This document shows, one piece after another, positions 1 to 12,415 of a DNA stretch of 64,000 nt (its first letter is position 1; the number at the start of each line of letters is the position of its first letter). The position numbers and the translations under genes were made by a program. The stretch is taken from contig OZ025660.1 of assembly GCA_964019335.1 (NCBI GenBank), positions 186,001-250,000 on the forward strand, in the 5' to 3' direction. Origin of the DNA: Diplonema japonicum (Eukaryota; Euglenozoa; Diplonemea; Diplonemida; Diplonemidae). The notes beneath the pieces were generated by a model. It saw only the letters and a program-made list of their open reading frames with translations. It was not told the DNA's origin and searched no databases.

Positions 1-592
1 GTGATTTTTTTTTTTTTCTTTTTATTTAATTCTGTAAAGTTACATCAGGGAATCCTGCAGAGAAACTAAAATCAGAAATCACTTTACCTCTTTGACGAGC
101 AAATGCAAAGTGCCGAATAAACGTAAAGCTAAATTTGGCTAAAGTAAACTAAATTTAATTTTTAACTCCGAGCGAATCTTAGGGGTTTTTTATAAGCAAA
201 AAAAACCTTAGCTGTATTTTTGCAGCTGTTTTCTTGGTGTCCGACTTTCCCTCACATAACTTACAAGAATTAAATAAAAATATCAATACCAAATAAGAAA
301 ATCAGGTAATCTGATTTGTATTAAGTAAATAGTCATTTTTCTTTTTTTTTTTCTTTTTTGGGTGAACAGACAGGATAGAAAATCAAGAAGAGGTCAAAAA
401 TCAAAAAAAAAAAAAAAAGAATAACGTGAATATCACACGACTCCCAACCAACGTACAAAAAAAAAAAAAAAAAAAAAAAAACTTCTTACTTTGTGTGTTA
501 CCTTGTGCCAGCACTCTTCATTGAAACGAGTGAAGTGAGTAACGACCTTAAAAAGAAAATATATGCACAATGTTTGGTTTTAACTCTGGCTC
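1..592. other. Left-edge low-complexity DNA
   Basis: AT-rich with A and T runs (403-418, 459-481). No gene or RNA recognised. Confidence 0.5.
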
Positions 593-1296
593 TCGTATAT
601 TTCTTTTTTTTTTATTTCACTCTTCAGAAATTACTTCACGCACTAGGGGGCCCATTATTTCACGCTAAATCTCATTACTTCACGGTGAAATAATGGCCTG
701 TTTTCCGTGAAGTAATAGGGGGTTTCCGGTAAATAATATGCCTTGGTAGGCCAATTTTTGCCTCGGTTCGGTTCCCAGTGGGGCTACTTTTTCCTTTCAG
801 TTTGCTAATTTCCCCCCAGGTTCAGCTCAATTGGCCAACTTTAGCTCAGTTCCAAGTTGGACTACTTTTTCCTCCCAATTTGCCCACTTTTGGCTAGGCC
901 TTGTTCCCAGTTTCTGGGGGTAACTCTTCTGCGGGTAAGGGTAACTTAGTCAGCTTACCCAAGCTCCCCGAAAGAATTCAAAATATCGAAGCAGCAGAAA
1001 AAAAGGAGCCAGCGGCCGCGCCAGGTATGAGAAGGCCTGATTAGAGATGGTCACAATGGCCAGCGACAGAGGCGGCTCTAGTCAACAAAAGGAGGAAAAA
1101 CAACTTGTATTGTAACCTTTGTTACCCCTCTTGTTGTACCCCTTGTCACCCCTTTGTGCCCCTCGTGGTGAAATAATTTCAGAGTGTCGTGAAATAAAAC
1201 CACTTACCTGCCGCCAAGTATGCGGGCCCTCGACGGTAAAATGCGGAACCTCGAGGTAACGGTAAAGTCATTACTTGTTGGCAGTAAATAGCTATT
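593..1296. repeat. Foldback-like dispersed repeat, copy 1
   Basis: Longer version of the element at 6770-7150. Right-end blocks are GTGAAATAAAAC (1189-1200), TGCCGCCAA (1209-1217) and TTGTTGGCAGTAAATAGCT (1275-1293). The left part has two overlapping perfect 12-bp inverted repeats (652-663 with 685-696; 674-685 with 705-716). A GC-balanced middle (720-1150) with TTGCCCACTTT-like phrases shows no ORF. Confidence 0.55.
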
Positions 1297-1747
1297 TTTT
1301 TAAAACTCAAGCAAAAAGAACCTCACATGACGGGGAGAAGTGTAAGCAACGACCCACCAACAAAAAAGAAGAAGAAGAAGAAGAAAATAAAAGAGAGGGG
1401 GGAAAAAAAACTTTTTCTTTTTGTATCAAAAAAAATGGCTTCGCTCTGTTTCTTATTTAATTCGCTTCTAAATGTCTCTGAGACGTAATTGTTTTACAAC
1501 AAACCTCTGTTTGGGTAAACTTGGGTTTTCCTTTGAATATTCTTATGTTGGGGGTAGCTTGAACCCTCCTTGCAAGAGCAAAGCAAGAGGGGGATTAAAA
1601 AAAGCCAAGATATTAAAGAAAAAAATCACACGACCAAAGAGAAATGAAGTACAGTCCCATTCCCACTTCCCCCCCCCCCCCCCCCCTCTTTTTCGTCAAA
1701 GAACAAAAAAGATGTAAAAACTGGGAAAGAAAAAAAAGGGGGGGGGA

Positions 1748-1783
1748 TTCGATGAAGTTTCAGTGTGCAGCAAGGGAGCACTT
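1748..1783 (+). repeat. Hairpin repeat, diverged copy C
   Basis: TTCGATGAAGTTTCAGTGTG followed by CAGCAAGGGAGCACTT. The left arm and core are conserved and the right arm is shortened. Confidence 0.6.
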
Positions 1784-1995
1784 TTCAAAAAAGAGAAGGG
1801 GCACGGCATTTACGCAGTTTTCTTTTATTCGCGAAGGGGGGGGGGGGGGGGGGGGGAGAAGAGGCCGAGTTTATCCTTCTTGCAGAAAGGGTTAAAGCAG
1901 AATCGAGCGCCACCTCCCTGACTCTCAAAAACAATAATAAAAACCATCATTTCTTTTTTTTTTCTTTTTTTACAAATATTCCTCTCTGTGTGCGC

Positions 1996-2042
<47 letters not shown>

Positions 2043-2213
2043 GTTCCTTGATATAATACGCAGTTTTGCCCTGTATAAAAAACCTTTAAAAAAATATAGG
2101 CAAAAATATCGCCCAGCAGAGTTTTCCCGTCCTCCCCACCCTAAAAAGCTTAGTTTAACATAAAAAAAAATGAAAAAATGAAAGGTATAAAACTAAAAAA
2201 AAAAAAAAAAAAA

Positions 2214-2251
2214 CTCGATAAAATTTCAGTGTGCATGGAGGGTGCTCACTG
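2214..2251 (+). repeat. Hairpin repeat, copy A
   Basis: CTCGATAAAATTTCAGTGTG followed by CATGGAGGGTGCTCACTG, with A tracts on both sides. CAGTG-t-GCA pairs with TGC-t-CACTG around a seven-base purine-rich loop. Confidence 0.85.
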
Positions 2252-2513
2252 AAAAAAAAAAAAAAAAAAAAAAAAAAAGGTAGTCTACGGTGGGTAGTAC
2301 AAGAGTAGCTTGTATATACACCACTGCATTTTCCCCCCTATTTCTCCCCTTTTTAAAAAATCGGTGTGTTTCTTAAAATCTGGGGGCATTTTTTTTTTCT
2401 TCTTTTGTTAAAAAATGCGTAATGATTTCCACTTCATATTTTAGGGTATTCTTTTAGAAGTGGGGGGGGGGGGGGCACTGAATTATCAGCAATTCTTTTT
2501 TAATTGTCCTAAT

Positions 2514-2564
<51 letters not shown>

Positions 2565-2567
<3 letters not shown>

Positions 2568-2601
2568 GATAAAATTTCAGTGTGCATGGGGGTGCTCACT
2601 G
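2565..2601 (+). repeat. Hairpin repeat, copy B
   Basis: Same as copy A with one G fewer in the loop; directly preceded by a 46-nt A tract. Confidence 0.85.
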
Positions 2602-3558
2602 TTCAGGTAGAAATTCAAATAATAAAAAAAAAAAGGGGCGCGCGGCGGTGGAACTGACTTTATCAGTCTAAAAATCTCTATTTTTTTTTAAAAAAACTTC
2701 CTTTTCTCTTTCTTCAAGTGAAATGCGGTATCAATTGAAAATCAAAAGAAACAGGGCGCTGGTATCACGTGAAGCATTTTAAAAAAAAGAGGAAAAAAAA
2801 AGGAAAATTTCTTTAAAAACCTCACTTTGGCCTTTTTTGTCTCCCCACCGTTTTTTATTTCGACAAAAATCTTCCTTTTTTTGTTTTACTTGAGATCCCA
2901 AAAAAAAAAAAAAAAGAAGAAAAAAAAAAAAAAAAACGAATCACGTTTCTTACGTTGTCTTTTTGTTTGTACTAAGAAAAAAAAATACAGAGCAGCAAAA
3001 AAAAAAAAAAGAAAGAAAAAAAAAAAAGAAAAAAAAAACATAAAGTGAATGACTGAGAGTAAACTGTGAAATAAACATTGTGGTTTAAGAATATAAAAAA
3101 AATATAAAAAAAACGTAGAGAAGCACCACAAAAAGCTTCTACGAGTATAGAATAAAGAAAGGAGGGGGGTTACCCCAGTTTTTTCTGATGAAGTTCCACG
3201 AAAAAAAAATATTAAAAGTGAAGAACTCTTGGTGCAACTTTCAAGATTTGCCTTTCTTCTTTTGTTTTCTTTTTTTTTTTTGTTTTGTTTTGTTTTGTTT
3301 TTGCCTCGCTGTTCCCCCCCAAATGTGCTTTAGTTCCCCACTAAGGAAAACTGCGTCTTTCTCGCCCTTCCTTCTTTCTTGCTTTCTTTCCTTTCTCGTT
3401 TCTTAGGTGGCGTTTTTTTTTTTTTTTTTTTTTTCCTCTTCTTTTCCCACGGGTGGGGGCGCAGCACGACGCCAAATAACGTACATTTCTCCCCTCGTTC
3501 TCCTTCTTCTTTTTTTTTTTTTTTTTTTCCAGGAAAAGGAGGGAGAGGTAGGGGGGAG

Positions 3559-3618
<60 letters not shown>

Positions 3619-3627
3619 AAGGGCCCT

Positions 3628-4038
3628 TCAGTTCTTCGATTCGGCTGTAACCTTGTACCTGTGGATATGTGTTTTAGTACAGGTTGTGTTCTTGCAGTTG
3701 CCGGTAGCAAACGCCCTGCATCTTTTGAGGTTCGCTGCTCCAACTTTCCATTTTTCCTGACAGCTGCGGCATCGCAGTGTCATGCAACCCTTTTTTGCAC
3801 GAATGTTGTCCCAAGTGTTGTGGCCGCAAGGTGGGGCTGCAAGATTCTTCGCTGTGGGCTTTGAGATCTCTTCTTGAACCTCACTAGCGGTTTCTGAAGA
3901 AAGCGCCTCAGAGGAACAGAATTCATCTCCGCTGCTGCTCAATATCATATCTACTTCGTCCTCATTCAGTGCATATACACCTTCGTTCCATTCTGCGGTG
4001 ACGTGAAAAACAGTTTCCCAGGACAGTAGCTCGCACAT
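3628..4038 (-). CDS. Short zinc-binding protein with CCCH-like end, copy 2
   Basis: 136 residues starting MCELLSWETVFHVTAEWNEG. Same layout as its paralogue at 12416-12829: acidic Ser-rich first half, then PPCGHNTWDNIRAKKG, MTLRCRSCQEKWK and the unit C-x7-C-x4-C-x3-H (RCRAFATGNCKNTTCTKTH, IHRYK). The Cys and His positions are kept while the linker sequence has diverged, which suggests both copies are under selection. Probably an RNA-binding zinc protein; the family name is unknown to me. It is the only supported gene in the first 12.4 kb, on the same strand as the rest. Confidence 0.82.
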   Translation of the reverse strand: MCELLSWETVFHVTAEWNEGVYALNEDEVDMILSSSGDEFCSSEALSSETASEVQEEISKPTAKNLAAPPCGHNTWDNIRAKKGCMTLRCRSCQEKWKVGAANLKRCRAFATGNCKNTTCTKTHIHRYKVTAESKN

Positions 4039-5333
4039 CTTATTTGGTCTCTTTTTTTTTCTTTCTTTTTTTTTTTTTTCCTTCTCCCGTGTAAATAAAG
4101 AAGAAAACGAACTGTAGGTACATTGTGGTTTCCCCCTTTGTTTTGGTAAGAAATAAAAATAAAAAAGGAAAATAAAAAAAAAAATAAAATAAAAAATAGA
4201 AGTATATATAGGAGCGGTAGCGATAGAATGACGTGGGGGGAGATGAGGAGAGGGGAGTGTTTCTTTTTTTTTGTTTTCTTTTTTTTTTTTTTTTTTCAAA
4301 TCATGCACTTTTTTAGTCAATTGACGAACGGCGCCGCCAAAAAGTTCCAAAAGGTTAACAGTGGGGAGGGGGGAAAGAAAAACAAAAAAGCATTCACAAA
4401 AAGAAGGAGGGGAGGGGGGGGGGGGGGGGGGGGGGCTAGTAACGAAACCCTTTCGCCACGAAAAAAAATAAGAAAACATATAAAAAAAAAAACAAAACTA
4501 AAAATAATTAGATTTAAAAAAAAAAAAGAGGGGTGACGGTGGTGACGGAAAAAAAAAAAAAAAGAAGAAGAAGAAGACAAAAAAAAAGGAAAAGAAGAAC
4601 GTTAAGCCGCAATTTTTCATACTTCTCTTTTCTCTGTTAAAAAAGAAGAAAGAAGTTGGAATAGAAAATCACGTTGCTAATTGTCCTCCCCCCCCCCTTC
4701 TCATTAAAAAACACACCTGAAGAGCAAGCTATGGTGAAAAGGATGGCTCCCAGGGAGAACTGCCATTGTGGGTTTGGGTTTATCTAAGGATCACACAAAA
4801 AAAAAAATCAACAAATAATAAAATCACTCCCATTTTGAGCACATCACCGGAGGGTCAAACCATCACGTGGAAAAGACGGGGGGGAAAATATAAATATATT
4901 CCACCTCGTGGTTTAAACCCTATGTCATTTATTTTTTTCTTTTATTTTTTGTGGATCCCTAGGTAAACTTTTCGTTCTTAGCTACGAGCAGTAAAAAAAA
5001 AAGCGGGGGGGGGGGGAAACAAAAATATATATAAAATATAAATATAATAGTACGTATAAAAAAAATTAAAATAAAACTTATTAAAAAAAGGGGGAAGAAG
5101 TGCCAGCAACACCCAGGAGACTCTTGAAAGCACCCCGTTCCCATAAAGAGGAAACAATAGCTAGACTTGGTACTGTTAAAGAAAACGGGGGAATAATGGG
5201 TGAAAAAAAAATTCTTTTTTTTTTTTTTTTTTGAATTCGTGTTTTATATTATTTTATGCGACAATCTTTTGAAAAAAGTGTGCTTTTATTTCTTGACAAA
5301 TTCTGTAATAATGACCATATAAGAGACAAATGA

Positions 5334-5400
5334 GGCCAGTGTTGTGGTGGCGCCTGCACAAGCACTGTCTACTTGATTACATATAGGGGGCGCACCTCAG
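5334..5400. repeat. Degenerate copy of the 211-bp repeat
   Basis: Matches the left third of copies 1 and 2 (AGGCCxGTGTTG, then CTGCACAAG-ACTGTCTACTTG, then TTACA and GGGGGCGC) with several substitutions and small insertions. Lies 260 bp left of copy 1, same orientation. Confidence 0.7.
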
Positions 5401-5660
5401 CCAAACTCGGGTTCTCAAGGACATCAAAAAAAAAAGGGGGGAAAGGGGAGGGGTCCGAATTATAAAATAGCAATGAACTAAAGGCCCGGAAAATAAAAAA
5501 GCTGCGTGACTGACAAAAAAAACCAAACCCCACTCATTTCTGGGGTGGCTTCTTTTTTTCCTTTCTTTTCTTTTTTTTTTTTTTTTTTTTTTTTTGCCAA
5601 AGGGAGTAATTTAACTTTAGAAAAAGAAAAAAAAAAAGAAAAACTTATATATATGAGTTA

Positions 5661-5871
5661 AAGGAGGCCGGTGTTGGCGGCGCCCTGCACAAGAACTGTC
5701 TACTTGATTACAGGGGGCGCGCCGCGGCCGAGTTGTAGCTTCTTCTGCGTTCCGCGTCGTGTCCTTAATGCGTGCGGTGTACAGCTCAACCCCAGCCGGT
5801 GCGTCCCGGGTAACCAAGATTCTGCGCTCGTGCAGTTAGCTGCCTGTTCGTCACCCTGAGCATCTGCATTA
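5661..5871. repeat. 211-bp duplicated segment, copy 1
   Basis: Nearly identical to 48261-48471, same orientation, flanked by unrelated homopolymer DNA on both sides. Both strands are open in one frame, as GC-rich DNA often is. Confidence 0.9.
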
Positions 5872-6043
5872 ACTTACAAAAAAAAATAGACAACAACAAT
5901 TTAAAAAAAAAAGTTTCAGTGTGCAGCTATAAGAAGAAAAAAACATAGTAAAGTGGCCTCCCTCCCTAATATAAAACCAAAAAAAAAAGAAAAAGAAAAC
6001 CTATTATAACCCTTAAAAAGGACAGCTGATTTATCAGCTTTTC

Positions 6044-6084
<41 letters not shown>

Positions 6085-6434
6085 CATTACACCCACGTGT
6101 CCAAGAAGCCATGGGCGCGTGTTGTATATTCCAAGAGGGCTGCCTCCTATTAAACAGGGAGGCTCGTATATTTTCTTCCTTTTTTTTCTTTTTCTTTTTT
6201 TTTTTTTTTTTTTTGCCCAAGGAAATGAGGAGCAAGCTCCTACAGGTTACTACTGTTCCTGTGTTTATTTTTTTTTTAAGGGGCTTTTCTTTTTTTTTTT
6301 TTTTTTTTAAAGAAAGGATATATAAGCCGGCGTAGTCTACAAACGAAACTAAACAAAACAAAAAAACAAAAACAAAAAAGCCCCTTTTTGATAATGCAAC
6401 AAAATTGACAAAAAAAAAAAAAAAAAAAAAAAAA

Positions 6435-6599
6435 GGGAAGTGATTCAGACTCTTTGTTGCTGGCGGTGATGCCGAAAGAGACAAAAGCATCGCGGGGCAC
6501 CATACCCTGAAAGAAAACAATGCCGCCAATTTCCCGGTTTACAGTATCGAGGCTTTTTAACAGAGACCTAGTGTTTGTGACCGTACCCTGTTTGAGTAA
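6435..6599 (-). pseudogene. Coding-like fragment, unknown
   Basis: A 55-codon open stretch of protein-like composition (LLKQGTVTNTRSLLKSLDTV to GMVPRDAFVSFGITASNKES) bounded by homopolymers on both sides, with no start codon. Could be an isolated exon or decayed gene. No family recognised. Confidence 0.3.
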
Positions 6600-6769
6600 T
6601 TTCAAACAAAAAAGCGGGGTGGGGGGGGGGGGTGAATTGTAATCTAGAACCTCCTCATTCCTTCCCACTCCCAAAGGGAAAGAGAATAAATGGGGCTTGC
6701 TAGCAACCTATGGTCGTCGGGGGGGAAGGGGGGGGGGGACTGGGTAATATTATACTATTAGCATCATCG

Positions 6770-7150
6770 GCGTTTTTTTATTTATTTATTTTTATTTTTT
6801 TTATTTTCTTAATTTCACTCTTCGTTAATTTCTTCACTAAGGGCCTGTGGAAAAAAAAAAATGTACCCAATTCCTTGAAAATCTTTTTTTGGGGGTGCGG
6901 TATTCTGAATATTTAGGGAGATCCCCAAAGAAAGCTGACCCGTGTGAGGAAAACAGCAGCGAAAGCAGTGAAGAGTGAGTGACTCAAATGACGAAGAGTG
7001 AAATAAAACGACCTACTTGCCGCCAAATGAGCCATTATTTAACACTCGTTACTGTTCTTTTGCACGAGGGCCCTGCAGGGCCCTCTTGCAAAAGAATCGG
7101 AAACTCGAGAAAAATAATGACTCATAATTTGTTGGCAATAAATAGCTTTT
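6770..7150. repeat. Foldback-like dispersed repeat, copy 2
   Basis: Shares blocks with 593-1296: TTTCACTCTTC near the left end; GTGAAATAAAAC (6998-7009), TGCCGCCAA (7018-7026) and TTGTTGGCAATAAATAGCT (7129-7147) at the right. The 14-bp ATTTCACTCTTCGT at 6812-6825 is inverted perfectly at 6991-7004. A large palindrome sits inside (7055-7096). No coding capacity; it resembles a non-autonomous foldback or MITE-like element. Confidence 0.6.
7055..7096. repeat. 42-bp palindrome
   Basis: Two 21-nt arms, TTCTTTTGCA-C-GAGGGCCCTG and its complement, with a single C/T mismatch and no spacer. It is absent from the matching part of the other repeat copy, so it looks like an insertion or a local expansion. 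Confidence 0.9.
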
Positions 7151-7508
7151 TTTTCCTTTTTTTTTTTTTTTTTTTCCTTTTTTTTTTTTTCTCCCTTCTT
7201 CTTCTCCTTTCAACAAAAACTCTATAACCTTGTGTGGCGACAGTTCGCCCTCTTATTGATTTTTTTTTCTACAGATAAAAAAAAAAAAAAAAAAATTGCT
7301 CCCTTCCCCCCACGGCTAAGGACAGGCTATAGCCGCAAGCAAACAATCGACAGTTTGGAAGCAAGACTTCTTGAGGCAAGTTATTTTTGTTGCTTTCTAA
7401 AAGATTCTGCCTAAAAAAAACAAGAAGTCCAGCCCCCATAACTACTTTTTGTAGAATCTGAGCCTTCATAGGGGCTGCCCTCTTCATGGGGTAAAGGAAG
7501 CAACTGGG

Positions 7509-7555
<47 letters not shown>

Positions 7556-8745
7556 AATGAGCTCAAAAAAAAAAACTAGTTTTACCCAATCCTATTTTTT
7601 TTTTTTTTTTTTTCTTCTTCTTCTTTTTTCTTGCCGCCCCTTTTCTTTTTTTATTTTTATACTGTTGCCATATCAGCAGGCCGCCTCAAGGGGTGGGGCA
7701 TGGGCCTGATCTTCTTCAGGTGATATATAAAAAGAAAAATAAAAAAATAAAAAAAAAGGAAAACTTCCGTTTTCGTGGAAAAACATGAGGTGGAGTTACT
7801 AAAAAATCTTTTTTTCTTTCTTCTTCTCATCTTGGTACTGTTAGCTTTCTGCCGGAATGTCACCGCAGCACACTGACTAGTGCATTTGTGAGGATGTAGC
7901 ATATTTCTGCGAGAGGGGGAAAAGAAAAAGATTCTAAGCACAAACTCCACACCCCACGTTTCCGCGAAGTGGAGGGAAAAAGGAGATAGAGATAGAGAGG
8001 GATAAGGGGGGAGAGGGCAGGGGGGGAGAGAGGAACAATAAAATACTTCTTTAAAAAAAAAAAAGCGGGGGGTGCAAAAACAAGCAGGAGCAGAGGTTTT
8101 TTTTTTTAATCCTGCCTGGTTTTACTCCCTTTTTTTTTTTTTTTTACAGAAAAGAGGATGTAGATAGATAGAAAATGTAAAGAAAAAAAATATATATAAT
8201 AATATGCGACAAAATAAAATTGATAAAAATACCCCGGGGGTGATACTTTGCATCTACCGACTTTCTTTTTTCTTTTTTCTTCTTCAAAAAAAAAATATTC
8301 AGGAAGGCTCGTGCCCTTCCGCACCCTTTTTGGAACCGCAAAATGAGGCTCCAAAAAAAAAAAAAAAAGGGTGTAACGGCTCGAGATAGTTCCTTCATTA
8401 AATAAAAAAAAAAATGGTCTAAATGTTCTTTTCTTGTTTCTCCTTCCCCCTTTCTTTACCCGAATGGTGTGCACTTCTACCTAGAATAGAAAAAGAAGAA
8501 AAAGGGGAAACAAGACAAATGGATAAAACTCCCCCCCCCGTTTTTTTGTGAGTTCAGCAAAAAAAATTACAAGATAATTCGTTCTTTTTCTTTTTTTACT
8601 AATTCCCCCCCCCCCCCCCCCCCCCCCGCTTCCTTTTCGTTCGAATACTCACTCAACGTTAAAAGAAAAATAATAATAAAAAAAATCTGCCTCTGACAAC
8701 CCAAGGATTGAATTATTGGAGGAACTAATTTTGGTGTGTGTGTGT

Positions 8746-8784
<39 letters not shown>

Positions 8785-8906
8785 AATATTTTCTGAGGGT
8801 AAGCTGTTTCATTTTTTTTTTTTACCCTCTCTTTTTAATGGTTTAAAAAGACGGGTTCACCTTTGAAAAAGAATGAGTAATGAAAAGAAAAACATAGGAT
8901 AGATGG

Positions 8907-8948
<42 letters not shown>

Positions 8949-10481
8949 GACGAAGCGACGGGACTATCGTTTAATGGCATCATATCTAGTGTACTCCACC
9001 TCACGCTGTGTCTCTCTTTTGAGACAAATCTGAGATATTATTTATTATGCTTTTTAAAAAAATAAATCATTCTTTTTTGTGATTGGGTCCCATTTATCTT
9101 CTTCTTTTTTTTTTTTCTTTCTTTCTTTCAGAAATTATGGGAATAAGTTCTTTTTTTTTTTTTTTTTTTACGCAAAGAATATGAATCAACTGCGTTACAG
9201 CCTTTTCTTTCCTCCTTCAAAAAAAAAAAAAATCTTTCTTTTAAAAACTTCTGAAAAAAACTACTAGAAAAAGATTTCTTGCCTAGTATGTTCACAATCT
9301 CCACTGACCTCGCGGCATAGTCGTGGATGGTTACTGACCGCAAAGAAAATCCGAAAAACATCTCGCACCCCCATCCATAATCTATGATTTTTCGTATTTT
9401 AAATATGAAGAAGGGCGGTACTTGTCAAAATAATATCCAGAAATCTTTTTTTTTTCTTTTTTTTTTTTTTGAATTGAAAGTATTTTCCCCACAACTTCTC
9501 TTTTTTTTTTTGTCATACATCCTAAACAAAAGGGGGGGGGGGGGGTCTCTTTCCGAAGAAAGTAAAAAGATTAATGTGGGATTTATGTGTCAGAGGTGGG
9601 GGGGGGGGGGGGAAGATATCATGCCAACCTTACCATTTTTCTGCGAAATCAAGTAAGGTTGCTTGCGTCTGGTTCTTGGGGTGTTTTTTTTTGTTTTTTT
9701 TTTTTTTTTTTTTTTTTGATGGTCATCTTAAACTTTAAAAAAAAACTGTGAAGAGAAAAAATGCTGGTCCAAACTGTACTTTAAAAGGGAGGTCAAAGCC
9801 GCAGCAAAATGCTAACCAGCCCGTCACCTTAATTGACTCGCTCAGCTAGAAAAAAGGGTGTCGCAACACACCCTCAACCCGACCAAGTGTCAAAAAATAA
9901 CCTATCCCTAATAAATTCCCAAAAAAAACTATTTTGTTAGTCCGGACACCTTCTTTTTTTTTTTTTTTTTTTTTTTTCTTTTTCCAATTTTACAATGCCA
10001 TTGTTGAACGACCTTACATATTAGAGAGTGGGAGGAGAAAAGGAAGGTGCAAACTGCACCCTGTCTTTCTTTTGGGCGGGAGCACAAAAAAAAAAAAAGA
10101 GGAAACGAAACACCAGTTCTATTTTTTTTTTCTTCTTCTTTTTTTTTCTTTTTTTTTTTTTTTTATAGCTCCATTGTCCATGCCTTTACGGAGTAACAAG
10201 CGAGCTACCTCACACCGGGCGCCTCCTAGAAAAGTCAAGGGAAAGTGTGGTGAGGAGTCTCACCCCACTCTGCCCTGCAACACAAAGAGACGGGATTACT
10301 GTTTTTATTCCCATGTGTGTTATGGGGGAAAAAGTAAGGGAGAAATAAAAAACCATAAAAAAAAAAGCTGTTTCTCCTCACGCACCCTCCTTATATATAA
10401 ATATTTTTTTTTTTTTCAAATTTAAAAAAAGAGGGAGGGAGGCGGGGGGTGGGGAACACACGCACGTGTGATCAAAACAAA

Positions 10482-10519
<38 letters not shown>

Positions 10520-11262
10520 AAGATTTCTATTTTTAAAAAAAATTATTCTCTTGTTTCTTTTTTTTTTTTTCTTTTTTTCCTTTTTTTTTTCCTCCCCCAC
10601 CCACACTCCTCTGAAAACAAAAAAAGACGCCAAAAACTCAGTAAAAAATCTTTTTTTTTTTTTTGTATGAAGGAGAAAGAGGGGGAGCATAAAAAAAAGG
10701 GGGGAATGGACAAATTAACAAGTTCAAAATAAAGGCGGGGGTGGGGGGATGGTGTAATCCAAATAAAAAAGCTTCTTAATTAATTATTACCCGACATCGT
10801 GAAGAACTTACAAAAAAGAAAAAAAAAAAAAAAAAAAGGCCACCTTGTTGCCATGAATAAGCACCCACTGAACAAGATAGCCAGCAGGATACTAAAAAGA
10901 AAGTTGGGATTTCAAAAAAAGTGGGGGCTAGTCAATAGAGCGAGAAACGAACGGGGGAAAAAAAAATCAATTTTCATACTTAAGCTTCACGCACAGAGAG
11001 ATGGGGTAAAAAAAGGAGGGGGGGGATCCACAATATTTTATTCTTTTAATTTCATCTTTACCTGTAGAAGGAACTAGCCCCAAGCAATGCTACTCACTAC
11101 TTCAAAATTACCATTTGTTAGCTGACTTTACAGGGCACAGGTATGTAAAATCAACTAACGGAGCCTTAGGAGATATGACATTCTTTTTTTTTTTCTCCTT
11201 CTTCTTCAGTACTGACAAAGGTATTCTTTTTCTACTGGTTTTACAAAAAAAAAAGGGGTACT

Positions 11263-11293
<31 letters not shown>

Positions 11294-12172
11294 GTTCTTC
11301 TTTCTTCCCCAGTGTATGGAGGGGATCATGTAAAAAAAAAGAAAGAAAAAGAAAAAACTGTCTTTTAAGCTTTTCTCCCCCACGGCGTTTTTTGTTGTGA
11401 ACTATTTCATCGCTGCACAGCACAAACGCCACAGGGGGGATAAAAGGAAAAAAGACAACAACTATCGAGGATTACTTCCGCATTTTTTTTTTTTTTTTTT
11501 GTAATTCTTTTTTTTTTCTTTTTTCTTCTTCTTTAATTTGTTCTTTATTGTAGTAAACTTATTCCCCCCCTCCCTTCCATGTTCCCTTCAAACAGGTATT
11601 TATTCTTTCTCTTTTTCTTTTTTTTTTTTTTTTTTTTGTAGGACAAATGGCAAGGAAGGACAGATAATTATAGGGAATGAAATGAATAAATAAATAAATA
11701 AAATAAGAAAAAACGAAAACCAAAAATATAGCTTAGCCGAGGTCATTTTTTTTCTGTTTTCTTTTTTTTTTTTCTTTCTTTTAACGCACATAAAATTCTT
11801 TTTTTTTTCTCGAGAGAAACTAAAAAAGGTGCTACAAAAAAAAGTAGGGGGGGGTAAGGTTTAATATCAAAAGAGGGGGGGAAAGGAGGGCAAAGTCAAA
11901 GAAGAAATGAGCGAGAAAACCATCGGTCACTCCTCCCCATGACAAAACACCACTCCAGGGAAGAAAAAAAAAAAAAAGCGCTCCGGGTTAACAGAAAAGG
12001 GGAGGGAGAATTTTGGTAATATCCGTGAATATGAAAAAAAATGAAAATCTTGAAAAGAATTTTTCTTTATTGTTGCATGCAAGTTTGTTTAGATTTGGGT
12101 TGTTTTTAAGTAAAATTGAAAAGGCGAGAGACAGGTCAACCTTTCTTTTCACCTTTTCTTTACTTCGTTGTT

Positions 12173-12205
<33 letters not shown>

Positions 12206-12415
12206 TTTGCTTGGGTAAAAAAAAAAAAAAAAAAATACAAAAAGGGGGTAGGGTAGGCCGATAAAAAATGCACTGATCCCATTTTTTTTTTCTCCCCCTC
12301 AACACAAAAAAAAAAGGGGAGAAAAAAAAAAAAAAAAAAAAAGCGAGAGGACATCAGCTTTATTTTTTTTTTTTTTTTTTTTTTTTTCTTTTCTCTCTTT
12401 TTCTGTTCGACATAA

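Larger units (their letters stand above)
1297..3627. other. Homopolymer and microsatellite DNA
   Basis: Contains a C run (1670-1686), G runs (1838-1856, 2026-2043), a TG dinucleotide microsatellite (about 1996-2026), a 46-nt A run ending at 2564, and an A run at about 3565-3616. Three copies of a hairpin repeat are listed separately. No gene. Confidence 0.65.
4039..12415. other. 8.4-kb homopolymer desert with repeats
   Basis: Almost all A, T, G or C runs. Contains part of the 211-bp repeat family (5334-5400 degenerate, 5661-5871), a hairpin-repeat fragment (5911-5930), and the second foldback-like repeat (6770-7150). A coding-like scrap lies at 6435-6599 and another near 9275-9345 (minus strand, TIHDYAARSVEIVNILGKK). 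I find no complete gene here. Confidence 0.6.

Noticed and set aside
1996-2026. TG repeat as a regulatory element
   Set aside because: A simple microsatellite in homopolymer DNA; nothing ties it to a gene.
2460-4580. Many poly-Lys and poly-Phe open frames on both strands
   Set aside because: They result from A/T homopolymers without stops; no start context, domain or normal composition, except for the zinc protein at 3628-4038.
9934-10425. Plus-strand frame with several Cys and His residues
   Set aside because: The N-terminal half is homopolymer-encoded, Cys/His spacing fits no finger, and it is opposite to all supported genes.
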